Shown: positions 42,387 to 51,597 of the stretch, piece by piece
Numbering within the stretch: the first letter of the stretch is position 1
Layout of the letters: every line of letters starts with the position of its first letter
Origin: Flavobacterium sp. SLB02
Lineage (GTDB): Bacteria > Bacteroidota > Bacteroidia > Flavobacteriales > Flavobacteriaceae
Assembly: GCF_009664855.1 (NCBI RefSeq)
Contig: NZ_CP045928.1
Coordinates: forward strand, 6,176,518-6,240,517
Reading direction: 5' to 3'
Length of the DNA stretch: 64,000 bases
The notes under the pieces: generated by a model
Databases searched by the model: none
What the model saw: only the letters and a program-made list of their open reading frames with translations
What the model was told of the DNA's origin: nothing
Program-made: the position numbers and the translations under genes

Positions 42387-42677
42387 CTAGTCTGATAGTT
42401 GTGCTATACAGTAATCAATTTCGCGAATTAATGAATTTATTTTAAGCTTTGTCTCTCTCTTGTTATTGTCGCTGCCGAGCAACGAATTGGCTATTTTAAG
42501 TGTATCATATTGCTTTTTCAAAGCCTCCATTTCTTCAGATTGTTTCTGGATAATTTGCGCAGCTTTGGCTAGTTCTAATCGTAATACCTGATTATTTTTT
42601 TCTAAGGCTTTTGACTTCTCAAAAAGCTTTTCGACTTTATATTCAAGAGTATCAATTATTTCTGCAATTACACTCAT
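42387..42677 (-). CDS. Coiled-coil protein, probable ZapA partner (ZapB-like)
   Basis: The 96-residue protein is predicted to be almost entirely coiled coil (YKVEKLFEKSKALEKNNQVL, then QKQSEEMEALKKQY), with no other domain. It overlaps no other gene and lies 6 bp upstream of zapA on the same strand. A small coiled-coil protein in this position is common in Bacteroidota and may act with ZapA at the division site, but this is inferred from position and shape. Confidence 0.8.
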   Translation of the reverse strand: MSVIAEIIDTLEYKVEKLFEKSKALEKNNQVLRLELAKAAQIIQKQSEEMEALKKQYDTLKIANSLLGSDNNKRETKLKINSLIREIDYCIAQLSD

Positions 42678-42792
42678 TGTAAATCCTATTCATTACTTAA
42701 TCATACAAAGTTAGTATTCCTTTTTATTAATGCAATTTTTTATCGATTTTTTTACATTAAAAATAACCAATTAAATGAAATTCAATCAATTG

Positions 42793-42800
42793 TATTTTTG
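42793..42800 (+). promoter_or_regulatory. -7 box TATTTTTG upstream of the M23 peptidase
   Basis: TATTTTTG fits TAnnTTTG and lies 47 bp before the ATG of the M23 gene. A clear -33 TTG is not seen. Confidence 0.5.
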
Positions 42801-42847
42801 TAGCTTTTTACTCGGTTTTGGCCTCTTAATTTTTTATCTTAGCAAAA

Positions 42848-44539
42848 ATGTTGCTTATGAAATTCTCACTACTTGCCTTGTTTTTTTGCCCTTTTATTTT
42901 TGCTCAAACGCAATATCCAAAGAACGGTTTCCGCCCGCCACTTGATATCCCGATGCAGCTTTCCGGTAATTTTGGGGAGCTAAGGCCCAATCATTTTCAT
43001 GCAGGGTTCGATTTAAAAACCAATCAAAGAGAAGGATTAAGTGTGCACGCAATTGCTGAAGGATACGTTTCGAGAATAAAAATTTCGACGTTCGGAAACG
43101 GAAAATGTATTTATATAACACATCCAAATGGGTATACTTCAGTTTACGGACATTTACAAACTCCTGTTGGTGAAATTCAGGAATATGTAAAAAAAACGCA
43201 TTATAAAGAAAAAGCATATGAAATAGAAGTGTTTCCCAAACCTTTTGAATTACCTGTTACAAAAGGGCAAATAATTGCGCTTTCCGGAAATACAGGTTCT
43301 TCTGAAGGGCCGCATTTGCATTTTGAAATTCGCGATAGCAAAACAGAATTTGTGATTAATCCGATGTTTTTTGGATTTGATCAAAATATTAAGGACACCA
43401 AAAAACCAACGCTGTCCAGTTTATATGTTTATCCTTTAGATAATGCAACGGTTAATCAGTCCAAACAACCGCTGTTGGTGAATATGACCCTTCAAAAAGA
43501 CGGAACTTATCTAGCAGGAAAAGTTAAAACAAACGGAAAAATTGGTTTTGGAATTAACGCGGTTGATAATGATGATGTTTCTCATAACAAAAATGGAGTT
43601 TTTAATGTTTCCACTTTTTTAAACGGAAATCAAAATTATAATTATCAGTTTAGTACCTATTCGTTTGACGAAATGCGTTATATCAATGCTTTTATTGATT
43701 ATTCAAGATATAAAAAGACAAGTCAGCGTATTCAGAAACTTTTTATGAAAACGCCTTTTGCATTAAGTATTATTAGAACAGATTCAGAACGCGGTATAAT
43801 TTCGGCTCAACCCGATCTGGCTTCGACTTATCGAATTGAAGTTTCTGATTATTTCGGAAATCACAATTCAATTACAGTTCCAATTGAGTATGATACTGCA
43901 ACACCGCCCGTGCAGGCAGAACCTGTTACATCAAAATATTTTGTCAGATATAACAAGGACTCCAATTTCGAGAAAGATAATATGTCGGTTTTCTTTCCGG
44001 CAGGAACTTTCTACGAAGATTTTAATATGAATTTTGATGTAAGGAATAACAAAGTTTATATTCATGATGATACAGTTCCGGTACATTCAAACTTTACCAT
44101 TACTATTAAGGACAGTACTTATCCTGAATCTTTGCGTGAGAAATTGTATATCGGGAAAGGTACCAGTTATAACGGAACATTTAGAAAAGGAGACGTTTTT
44201 ACTGCCAAAGCTAAAATACTTGGTCAATACGGTTTGGTTCTCGATACAATTGCTCCGGTTATTAAACTTGCAAAACCTGTTGAAGGAAAATGGATCAGTG
44301 ACCAGAAAAAAATCGATTTTACAATTAGCGATTCCTCATCTGGTATAAAATCATATAATGGATATCTGAACGGAAAATGGGTTTTATTTGAATATGAAAA
44401 TAAGGCCAGAAGAATTACGCATACTTTTGATGATGAATTGTTGCTGGAAGGAGAAAACGATTTAAAAATAGAAGTCATTGATAATGTGGGTAATTCTGCT
44501 ATCTTTGAAACTCGTTTTTTTAGAAGTCAACAAAAATAA
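42848..44539 (+). CDS. M23-family metallopeptidase (LytM domain), secreted
   Basis: The 563-residue protein has a signal peptide (about 4-20, ending FIFAQ) and an N-terminal LytM/M23 domain (about 25-175) with the zinc ligands His and Asp in HFHAGFDLKT and the HLHFEIRD pair. The long C-terminal part is beta-rich with Ig-like repeats. It probably cuts peptidoglycan cross-bridges in the periplasm, or acts as a degenerate activator; the zinc residues are intact, so activity is likely. It is followed after 11 bp by a TonB receptor. Confidence 0.9.
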   Translation: MLLMKFSLLALFFCPFIFAQTQYPKNGFRPPLDIPMQLSGNFGELRPNHFHAGFDLKTNQREGLSVHAIAEGYVSRIKISTFGNGKCIYITHPNGYTSVYGHLQTPVGEIQEYVKKTHYKEKAYEIEVFPKPFELPVTKGQIIALSGNTGSSEGPHLHFEIRDSKTEFVINPMFFGFDQNIKDTKKPTLSSLYVYPLDNATVNQSKQPLLVNMTLQKDGTYLAGKVKTNGKIGFGINAVDNDDVSHNKNGVFNVSTFLNGNQNYNYQFSTYSFDEMRYINAFIDYSRYKKTSQRIQKLFMKTPFALSIIRTDSERGIISAQPDLASTYRIEVSDYFGNHNSITVPIEYDTATPPVQAEPVTSKYFVRYNKDSNFEKDNMSVFFPAGTFYEDFNMNFDVRNNKVYIHDDTVPVHSNFTITIKDSTYPESLREKLYIGKGTSYNGTFRKGDVFTAKAKILGQYGLVLDTIAPVIKLAKPVEGKWISDQKKIDFTISDSSSGIKSYNGYLNGKWVLFEYENKARRITHTFDDELLLEGENDLKIEVIDNVGNSAIFETRFFRSQQK

Positions 44540-44550
44540 AACCAAAGCGA

Positions 44551-47010
44551 TTGAACCATAATAAGCTACTATTCGTTTTTCTTTTTTTATGCATTACGTG
44601 TTTTTCGTTTGCTCAAAATGCTCGTGTCAAAGGTGTTATTTTAGATGATCATAACCGTCCTGTTCCAGATGTAAATATTGCCTCTTTAGGTATTACGAAG
44701 CAATCTGATGCCAATGGTTTTTTTGAAATCAGTGTGCCTTCAAATAAAAAGTTGTCACTGATTTTTACTCATATTTCTTTAAAAATGATGAGCCTTACAG
44801 TGAGTTTAAAACCAAATGAAGTTTTTGTTTTTAATCCCGTTATGAGTAGTTCAGAGGAGCAAATGGGAGAAGTTTTTGTTTCTTCCAGAAATAAAAAGCG
44901 AGTTCAGGGAATTGCAACAATTGATGCCGCTACCATTAAGAAAATTCCAGGCGCAAACGCAGGAATTGAAAATATTCTAAAAACATTGCCTGGCGTAAAT
45001 TCAAACAATGAACTCAGTACACAATATGCAGTTCGTGGTGGTAATTACGACGAAAACTTAGTGTATGTAAACGAAGTTGAAGTCTATCGTCCGTTTTTAA
45101 TTCGTTCCGGACAACAAGAAGGATTGAGTTTTACCAATACCGATTTAGTTCAGAATGTTGATTTTTCGGCTGGAGGATTTCAGGCCAAATTTGGAGATAA
45201 ATTATCTTCGGTTTTGGATATTACCTATAGAAAACCAACTCAGTTTGGTGCTTCGTTAGAAGCCAATTTATTGGGCGGAAGTATTTCTGTTGATGCCGTT
45301 TCTAAAAATAAAAAATGGTCGGCGGTAACGGGTGTTCGTTATCGAAATAATAGTTTACTGGTCAATAGCCAGGATACACAAACCAATTATACACCTACTT
45401 TTGCCGATATCCAGACCAATATAAATTATGATATTTCGGATAAATGGCAGGTGAGTTTTTTGGGAAATATTTCTCAGAATAAATATTTGTATCAGCCATT
45501 AACACGCGAAACAAAATTTGGAACAATCGATCAGCCCATGTCGCTGGCGGTGTATTATGAAGGAAGAGAACGCGATCAGTATGATACTTATTTTGGTGCT
45601 TTAAAAACAACTTATAAAGTTTCGTCAAGTTTAACTTTAAAATTTATAGGCTCACTGTTTCATACTATAGAGGAGGAGCATTTTGATATTTTGGCACAAT
45701 ATCGATTAGGGAATGTAGCGGAGGAAGGACCAACTCAGGTTGATTTTACACGCGGAATTGGTTCGCAACTTAATCACGCCAGAAACGATCTTGATGCTTT
45801 GATCGCAAATGTAGAAATTAAAGGTTTTAAAGAATGGAAAAACGACAGTCAATTAGAGTTTGGTCTAAAATATACCAGAGAATCGATTCGTGACAGAATT
45901 GTAGAATGGGAAATGATTGATTCAGCTGGATTTTCTATTAATCCTCCAATTGTTATTTTGCCTAAAAACAATCAGCCCTACCAACCTTATACAGGACCTC
46001 TTTTGCCATATCAGGATGTTCGTGCTACAAATTTTAATACCATCAACAGGTTTTCGGGTTATGCCCAATACAATAAAAAATCAGAACTGGGATCTAATCA
46101 GATTTGGTATAATGTAGGTGCACGTTTCCAGAGTTGGGATGTTTCAGGTGCTGTCGTTGAAGGAAAAAATCAAATTGTGTTCAGTCCGCGTGCTCAGTTT
46201 GCCATAAAACCCGACTGGGATATGGATATGGTTTTCAGGCTTTCGGGAGGATTATATCATCAGCCGCCTTTCTATAGAGAACTTCGAGATCTGGATGGCG
46301 TTGTGAATCCAAACGTAAAAGCTCAGGAATCGGTACATATTGTTTTGAGTAATGATTATAATTTTAAAATGTGGAACCGCCCTTTTAAATGGGTGACGGA
46401 ATTTTATTATAAATCACTTTCAGATGTCAATGTATATTCGATCGATAATGTGAGAATTCGTTATATCGCCAATAATAACGCAACTGCCTATGCGCAAGGT
46501 CTTGATTTTAGGCTGAACGGAGAATTTGTTCCGGGAACTGAATCCTGGATTAGTTTTGGTTATTTAAGAACTGAAGAAAATTACGAAAACAAAGGATATA
46601 TCGCCAGGCCAACAGATCAGCGTTTGAAGTTTGCCATGTTGTTTCAGGATTATATGCCAAATATCCCAAGTGTAAAATTATATCTTAATCTGGTTTATAA
46701 TACAGGTTTGCCTGGTGGGGCTCCGGCCTATTCTGATCCTTATTTGTATCAAAACCGATTGAACGATTATCGTAGGGTAGACGTTGGTTTTGCTAAAGTT
46801 TTTGTAGATAATAGTACTAAAGTGGCAAAAGCAAAATGGTTGAAAAACTTTAAGGAATTATCTCTGGGATTAGAGATTTTTAATCTTTTTAATAATCAAA
46901 ACGCAATAACCAATACATGGGTTCGTGATGTGTATTCTAAAAATCAATACGCTATTCCGAATTATATGACTTCGAGAGTTTTTAATATTAAGCTCAATGC
47001 GCGGTTATGA
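44551..47010 (+). CDS. TonB-dependent receptor with carboxypeptidase-like domain
   Basis: The 819-residue protein starts at TTG (44551); no ATG is available before the signal peptide, which ends CFSFAQ. An N-terminal CarboxypepD_reg domain (about 24-105) precedes a plug (about 120-215, with IENILKTLPGVNS and YAVRGGNYDENLVYVNEVEV) and a large barrel. It is of the non-SusC type. The final ATGA overlaps the start of the next gene, so they are translationally coupled. Its operon with an M23 peptidase is conserved in Flavobacteria, but the ligand is unknown. Confidence 0.9.
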   Translation: MNHNKLLFVFLFLCITCFSFAQNARVKGVILDDHNRPVPDVNIASLGITKQSDANGFFEISVPSNKKLSLIFTHISLKMMSLTVSLKPNEVFVFNPVMSSSEEQMGEVFVSSRNKKRVQGIATIDAATIKKIPGANAGIENILKTLPGVNSNNELSTQYAVRGGNYDENLVYVNEVEVYRPFLIRSGQQEGLSFTNTDLVQNVDFSAGGFQAKFGDKLSSVLDITYRKPTQFGASLEANLLGGSISVDAVSKNKKWSAVTGVRYRNNSLLVNSQDTQTNYTPTFADIQTNINYDISDKWQVSFLGNISQNKYLYQPLTRETKFGTIDQPMSLAVYYEGRERDQYDTYFGALKTTYKVSSSLTLKFIGSLFHTIEEEHFDILAQYRLGNVAEEGPTQVDFTRGIGSQLNHARNDLDALIANVEIKGFKEWKNDSQLEFGLKYTRESIRDRIVEWEMIDSAGFSINPPIVILPKNNQPYQPYTGPLLPYQDVRATNFNTINRFSGYAQYNKKSELGSNQIWYNVGARFQSWDVSGAVVEGKNQIVFSPRAQFAIKPDWDMDMVFRLSGGLYHQPPFYRELRDLDGVVNPNVKAQESVHIVLSNDYNFKMWNRPFKWVTEFYYKSLSDVNVYSIDNVRIRYIANNNATAYAQGLDFRLNGEFVPGTESWISFGYLRTEENYENKGYIARPTDQRLKFAMLFQDYMPNIPSVKLYLNLVYNTGLPGGAPAYSDPYLYQNRLNDYRRVDVGFAKVFVDNSTKVAKAKWLKNFKELSLGLEIFNLFNNQNAITNTWVRDVYSKNQYAIPNYMTSRVFNIKLNARL

Positions 47011-47641
47011 CAGGCAAACGTGAAAAGAGAAAAAAGATTTTTTACGTGCCAGGAATAATATCTTTGGTTTTTATTCCGTTGTTATGTTTGTATTCTTGGT
47101 GTAGAAAAGATGTCTTTAAGAGCGAGGGATATATTGATGTCTATTTTTCTGAAAAGTCCCTTGCCAAGTCAAATTTGGAATCTATTAAAAGAAATTATCA
47201 GGTTTTTAATTTTAATAGTTCTGAAATTTTAGAATCTAAAGGCTTAAAAAATCTTCAGGCTGTTTTAAGGAAGATGAATCGTGAAAATGATACTATAAAT
47301 GGTGTTCAGATTCATTTGGGAAATAAAATGGCTTATGAAGTTTATGTTAGAATTTTAGATATTTTAGCAATTGAACAAATGCCTACTTACCAACAATATA
47401 ACAATGATTTTTTTGTTTTAATATTGCCGAAGCCGAAGGTTGATAAAAATTTACGAGAAATAACTCCCATTACATGTGGTTATGGGAAGCTAATAAAGAG
47501 TTTATCTTAAAAGAACGGAAAGAAAAGCAATTTCAATATGTTTTGGCGCTGTATAAAAAGTATTGGTATCTTTTTCTAGCTTATCTGGGAATCGTAGTTC
47601 TCAACATCTTTACCTTAGTAAAATTCAATAAAACGAAATAA
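47007..47641 (+). pseudogene. Membrane-anchored protein split by a frameshift near 47485
   Basis: From the ATG at 47007 (overlapping the receptor stop as ATGA) a 167-residue frame has an N-terminal helix (about 13-30, IISLVFIPLLCLYSWC) and a periplasmic part, and stops at 47510 after PITCGYGKLIKSLS. A second frame from 47474 (MWLWEANKEF) to TAA at 47639-47641 codes 55 residues ending in a helix (YLFLAYLGIVVLNIFTLVKF). Adding one T inside TTATGGG near 47485 would join them as PITCGYWEANKEF. This makes one protein of about 210 residues with helices at both ends. A small separate gene is the alternative. Confidence 0.65.
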
Positions 47642-47687
47642 TACAATCAAAAATACTATATTTGATATCCTAATATAATTAGCATAC

Positions 47688-48410
47688 ATGAAAAAATCTT
47701 TAACCTATATAGCCTTGGCAATCGTCGGAACATTAGTGAGTTGTAAAGACGAAGTTCAGAAACCGAAAGTGATTTATGATGCAGCCAACAAATCAAATGT
47801 GGTATCCAAAACAGATTCTACACAGATTGAAATAGCCGATTTGCCTATTCAGATGGAAGGAACGAGTTATTTAATTCATCCTGTTGGCGATTTACGCGTT
47901 TTCGAAAAAGGAACTAAATCCCGATATGGATCTTCGAGTGTAAACGATGTGAGCTTTACAATTTCGAATTTAGGCGAATATGAAATTACGGGATATTTAC
48001 AGAATTTAAAATTTCAAAAAGTAGATTCAGATTCTATCCGTCCTTTAACAGATAAACCGGCTTTGATCTTGACGGCTACATATTTAAAGTCAGTTGCAGA
48101 TAGAACCCAAAACCAGATTATGGTATATACTCTGGCGGATTCTGATACCAATAAAGACGGTAAAATTGATTCAGGAGATATTAAAACATTATATCTAAGC
48201 AGTATTAGTGGAGAAAACTTCACAAAGATTTCCGAAGATTTTCAGGAATTAATAGATTGGAGTTTAGTAGAATCTAAAAGCCGTTTATACTTTAGAACAA
48301 TAGAAGATACCAACCAAAACGGACAATTCGATAAAAACGACGTTTTGCATTATAACTACATTGATTTAGGATCTAAAAAATGGGAGGTTAAGAGTTATAA
48401 ACCTATTTAA
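47688..48410 (+). CDS. Lipoprotein with two EF-hand/dockerin-like loops
   Basis: The 240-residue protein has a lipobox (LVSC, Cys19) and a mainly beta periplasmic body. Two Ca-binding-type loops are visible: DTNKDGKIDSGD (153-164) and DTNQNGQFDKND (207-218), with the DxNxDGxxD pattern. I do not recognise the family. It is downstream of the M23-TonB-membrane protein run and may belong to the same operon. The loops suggest calcium-dependent structure, not an enzyme. Confidence 0.8.
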   Translation: MKKSLTYIALAIVGTLVSCKDEVQKPKVIYDAANKSNVVSKTDSTQIEIADLPIQMEGTSYLIHPVGDLRVFEKGTKSRYGSSSVNDVSFTISNLGEYEITGYLQNLKFQKVDSDSIRPLTDKPALILTATYLKSVADRTQNQIMVYTLADSDTNKDGKIDSGDIKTLYLSSISGENFTKISEDFQELIDWSLVESKSRLYFRTIEDTNQNGQFDKNDVLHYNYIDLGSKKWEVKSYKPI

Positions 48411-48416
48411 AGTTTC

Positions 48417-48711
48417 TAAGCTACTAAGATTCTAAGTTGCTAAGATTTTAAAATAAAAGAAAAGGCCCTTTAAAAAATAAGTAATTTAATTTTTAAAGGG
48501 CTTTTTCTTTTTACGATAAAAAAGAACCGTTAGGCTCGGCCAATATTGTAGAGCTGGACTTCAGTCCAGTTTAGCTTAGCGATTTAAAAAAAAAATGAAT
48601 TTCGTTGTAATCAACACAATCCGTTGCGACTAGAATATAAATCATTTTAATATGTGTAATCGGTGGCAAAAAAAACTTAGCAACTTAGCGTCTTAGAATC
48701 TTAGCCGCTTA
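48417..48711. repeat. Composite inverted-repeat region (CTTAGAATCTTAG words) with MITE half-copy
   Basis: The left arm CTAAGCTACTAAGATTCTAA (from 48417) and the right arm, read inverted, CTAAGATTCTAAGACGCTAA (to 48711) are mirror images of iterated words. Between them lie a terminator (48465-48512) and a half-copy of the 24636-24743 MITE (48533-48577, GAGCTGGACTTCAGTCCAGT). This fills the 310-bp gap after the lipoprotein. Confidence 0.6.
48465..48512 (+). terminator. Terminator of the lipoprotein gene
   Basis: GCCCTTTAAAAA (48465-48476) pairs with TTTTTAAAGGGC (48490-48501), followed by a T-rich tract. Confidence 0.8.
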
Positions 48712-48720
48712 AAAAAAAAT

Positions 48721-49422
48721 CTAAATCAAAATATCGCTTTCCAGATCAGATTTTTCGATCTCGAAACCAAATCCTAAGCGTTCTACGAGCTCAATAACCA
48801 GCTTTTTATACCAGTTTTCAGATTTTGGATGAATGTATATCTTTTCAATTAATTGTTTAAGATCAACGTTTATTTTTAAACCGTCATTTAGTTTGATCTC
48901 ACTTTTTGAAGTGTCGGTAAGAATGCGGACTTCACGCTCGTACTGGAAACTTTTTCTTTTAAATAGAAACGGGAAGAATAAATCATCAAACGGAATGTAT
49001 TCTTTTTTATAGTCGATGTAATTGACCTCGCCAATATACTGGTCAAAATTATTTTCAGGTCTTACTGCTTTTTGTAATCTGCCAATAGTAGACTGAATGG
49101 CTAATCCTTCGCTGTTTTGAGTAAAAATCTGCCACATGGCAAACGATTCGTATTCGTTAATGTGCCAGCTGCTAATGGCTACTTTTTCGCGATGTGTCTT
49201 GTAATAACTTAAGAATTCTGGATTGTCAACGGCAAGTTTTTTGATCTCCTCAAAAGTAGGCTCGCTAAAAGTACCTTCGTACTGATCTTCAAATTTATCA
49301 GATCGGGACATGAATAATTTCTTCGACAATAATAAATCAAGAAATTTAGATAAGTCTAAGTATTTCCAAACAATGGTATCCGGATCATCAGGAAGTGTTA
49401 TGTTTGGATTGTTGAGATACAT
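48721..49422 (-). CDS. DUF2971 family protein
   Basis: The 233-residue protein has the DUF2971 pattern: VWKYLDLSKFLDLLLSKKLF, MSRSDKFEDQYEG, SSWHINEYESFAMWQIF and YEREVRIL near residue 165. Members are small soluble proteins of unknown function, sometimes found in defence or regulatory neighbourhoods. No defence gene is adjacent. The left side is the repeat region above, and the right is a CACAGATTA element, so it stands alone. Confidence 0.85.
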   Translation of the reverse strand: MYLNNPNITLPDDPDTIVWKYLDLSKFLDLLLSKKLFMSRSDKFEDQYEGTFSEPTFEEIKKLAVDNPEFLSYYKTHREKVAISSWHINEYESFAMWQIFTQNSEGLAIQSTIGRLQKAVRPENNFDQYIGEVNYIDYKKEYIPFDDLFFPFLFKRKSFQYEREVRILTDTSKSEIKLNDGLKINVDLKQLIEKIYIHPKSENWYKKLVIELVERLGFGFEIEKSDLESDILI

Positions 49423-49454
49423 TTTTTGAGTTTTAAGATTTATTCTAAAAAAAA

Positions 49455-49536
49455 AGCCACAGATTATACAAATAAATATATGATTTTAATTCTTTAGTAG
49501 AAAAATAATCCGTGTTAATCTGTGTAATCTGTGGCT
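49455..49536. repeat. Inverted-repeat element (GCCACAGATTA type)
   Basis: AGCCACAGATTATACA (49455-49470) is matched by the inverse, TGTGTAATCTGTGGCT (49521-49536), in 15 of 16 bases. This 82-bp element lies between the DUF2971 start and the ABC exporter stop. A sister with 19-bp perfect ends is at 57063-57163. Confidence 0.65.
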
Positions 49537-49555
49537 AAAAGTTGATTCTTTTATT

Positions 49556-51385
49556 TTACGATTCAAAAGACTGCATCGTAACTAGTTTGTTATAAGTTCC
49601 GTTGTGTGCAATCAATTCGTCGTGAGTTCCTTGCTCAACGATTTTTCCTTTTTGCATTACAACTATAAGATCCGCTTTTTGAATGGTCGAAAGGCGGTGC
49701 GCAATTACAATCGAAGTTCTGTTTTGCATCATGTTCTCCAAAGCTACCTGAACAAATTTTTCGCTCTCAGTATCCAAAGCCGATGTTGCTTCATCCAGAA
49801 TCATAATAGGAGGGTTTTTCAATACCGCACGGGCAATTGATAAACGTTGTTTTTGTCCTCCTGAAAGCTTGTTTCCACTGTCTCCAATGTTAGTGTAAAT
49901 TCCTAAAGGCAATTCATTTACAAATTCAAAAGCATTAGCAATTTTTAGAGCTTCGATAATTTCGTCATCTGTAGCGTCTAATTTTCCTAATGAGATATTC
50001 GCTTTTATAGTATCATTAAACAAAATACTGTCTTGCGTAACCAATCCCATTAAACCACGAAGCGATTGTAAGTTCATGTCCTTTATGTTGATTCCGTCTA
50101 TAGAAATCGTACCGTCATTTACATCATAAAAACGGGTCATTAGGTTGGCAATAGTACTTTTTCCACTTCCGGATTGCCCAACAAGGGCTACAGTTTGTCC
50201 TTTTTTAATGCTAAGAGAAAAGTCTTTTAGAACCGTTTCGTCCTGATATTTAAAATTGATATTTTTAACCTCAATACTATCATCAAAAGATGTTTTTACA
50301 ATAGCATCAGGTTTAGAAGTAATTGGGTTTTCCTGATCTAAAATTTCAAGAACACGTTCTGCTGCGGCATTTCCTCTTTTTACTCCGTAAGAAGCTTTAG
50401 AAATCGCTTTTGCCGGAGTTAAGATATTATATGCTAATCCCATATAGGCGATAAAAGCAGCTCCATCTAAGCTTTTGTCAATTAAAACCATTTGTCCTCC
50501 GTACCATAATAAGATCGCAATTACAGTGATTCCCATAAATTCACTTGCAGGAGAGGCTAAGTTCTGGCGATTACCAATACTATTTGATAAGTTGAAAAAA
50601 CGTTCTGTAGAATTTTGAAAAACGGTGTTGAAATAATTTTCAGAATTATATCCTTTTACCACCTTCAGGCCTCCAATAGTTTCTTCTATAGTCGATAAAA
50701 AAGTACCTTGTTCCTGTTGTGCTTTAGTAGATTGTTTTTTTAGCTGTTTTCCAATTAATGAAATAATATAACCAGAAACAGGAATAAAAATAAAAACAAA
50801 AAGCGTTAGTTTGGGACTAATAATCAGCATTGTAGTTATGGTGAAAATAATCGTCAGAGGTTCTTTTACGATAAGTTCCAGAATAGCCAGAAATGAGTTT
50901 TGAACCTCATTTACGTCAGCTGAAATTCTTGAGATAACATCTCCTTTTCTTTTTTCAGAATAAAAAGCCAAAGGCAGCTCCAGTGTTTTCTTGTACATTG
51001 CATTTCGCATATCTCTTAAAACACCATTTCGTAAAAAAGTGATAAAAAACATAGCGGCATAATCGGCTAAGTTTTTAAGCAAAAAGATCGAAATAATAAT
51101 CGCGACCATTATCGATAAGACATACCCGGATTCATGCGTACCTTTTGTGGTGGTAATGTAATAGCTTAAATAATCCTGACCGTAATCCTGAATTTTTAAA
51201 ATTCCATGATATACCGGTTTTTCCGTAATTTGTTTGTTTTTATCGAATAACACCTGAAGCATTGGTATTAAAGCAACAAACGAAAGCGTGCTAAAAAGCG
51301 CATACAAAACATTGAAAAAAATGTTTAAGAATGCATATTTTTTATACGGATATATAAAAGGAATTATTTTTTTTATGTTACTCAT
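49556..51385 (-). CDS. ABC transporter, fused permease and ATPase (MsbA-like)
   Basis: The 609-residue half-transporter has about six membrane helices in residues 15-330 and a C-terminal ATPase domain: Walker A GQSGSGKS, signature LSGGQKQR and Walker B ILDEATSALD. As a homodimer it would export lipid A, a lipid or a drug across the inner membrane. The MsbA resemblance is a family assignment. No partner gene is adjacent; the PGM gene lies 212 bp upstream on the same strand. Confidence 0.92.
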   Translation of the reverse strand: MSNIKKIIPFIYPYKKYAFLNIFFNVLYALFSTLSFVALIPMLQVLFDKNKQITEKPVYHGILKIQDYGQDYLSYYITTTKGTHESGYVLSIMVAIIISIFLLKNLADYAAMFFITFLRNGVLRDMRNAMYKKTLELPLAFYSEKRKGDVISRISADVNEVQNSFLAILELIVKEPLTIIFTITTMLIISPKLTLFVFIFIPVSGYIISLIGKQLKKQSTKAQQEQGTFLSTIEETIGGLKVVKGYNSENYFNTVFQNSTERFFNLSNSIGNRQNLASPASEFMGITVIAILLWYGGQMVLIDKSLDGAAFIAYMGLAYNILTPAKAISKASYGVKRGNAAAERVLEILDQENPITSKPDAIVKTSFDDSIEVKNINFKYQDETVLKDFSLSIKKGQTVALVGQSGSGKSTIANLMTRFYDVNDGTISIDGINIKDMNLQSLRGLMGLVTQDSILFNDTIKANISLGKLDATDDEIIEALKIANAFEFVNELPLGIYTNIGDSGNKLSGGQKQRLSIARAVLKNPPIMILDEATSALDTESEKFVQVALENMMQNRTSIVIAHRLSTIQKADLIVVMQKGKIVEQGTHDELIAHNGTYNKLVTMQSFES

Positions 51386-51597
51386 TTATTTATATATGTT
51401 TTTTTCTGCTTTAGCAATTACTCTTTCGAGTTTTTCAGTAATAATTCTATAATAATTTACTTAGAATTGTAGCTGAAATTGTGCAGACATTGTCTGCACA
51501 ATTATAATTTATTGAAATAGAGTATTTTGATTTTTATCGTTATGCAATTTTAACTTTTAGTTGGATAATCAATCTGATTGCTATTTCTGTAATGTTA

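Noticed and set aside
42775..42940. A small frame starting MKFNQLYFC before the M23 gene
   Set aside because: It overlaps the M23 gene out of frame, runs through the promoter box and has no RBS or domain.
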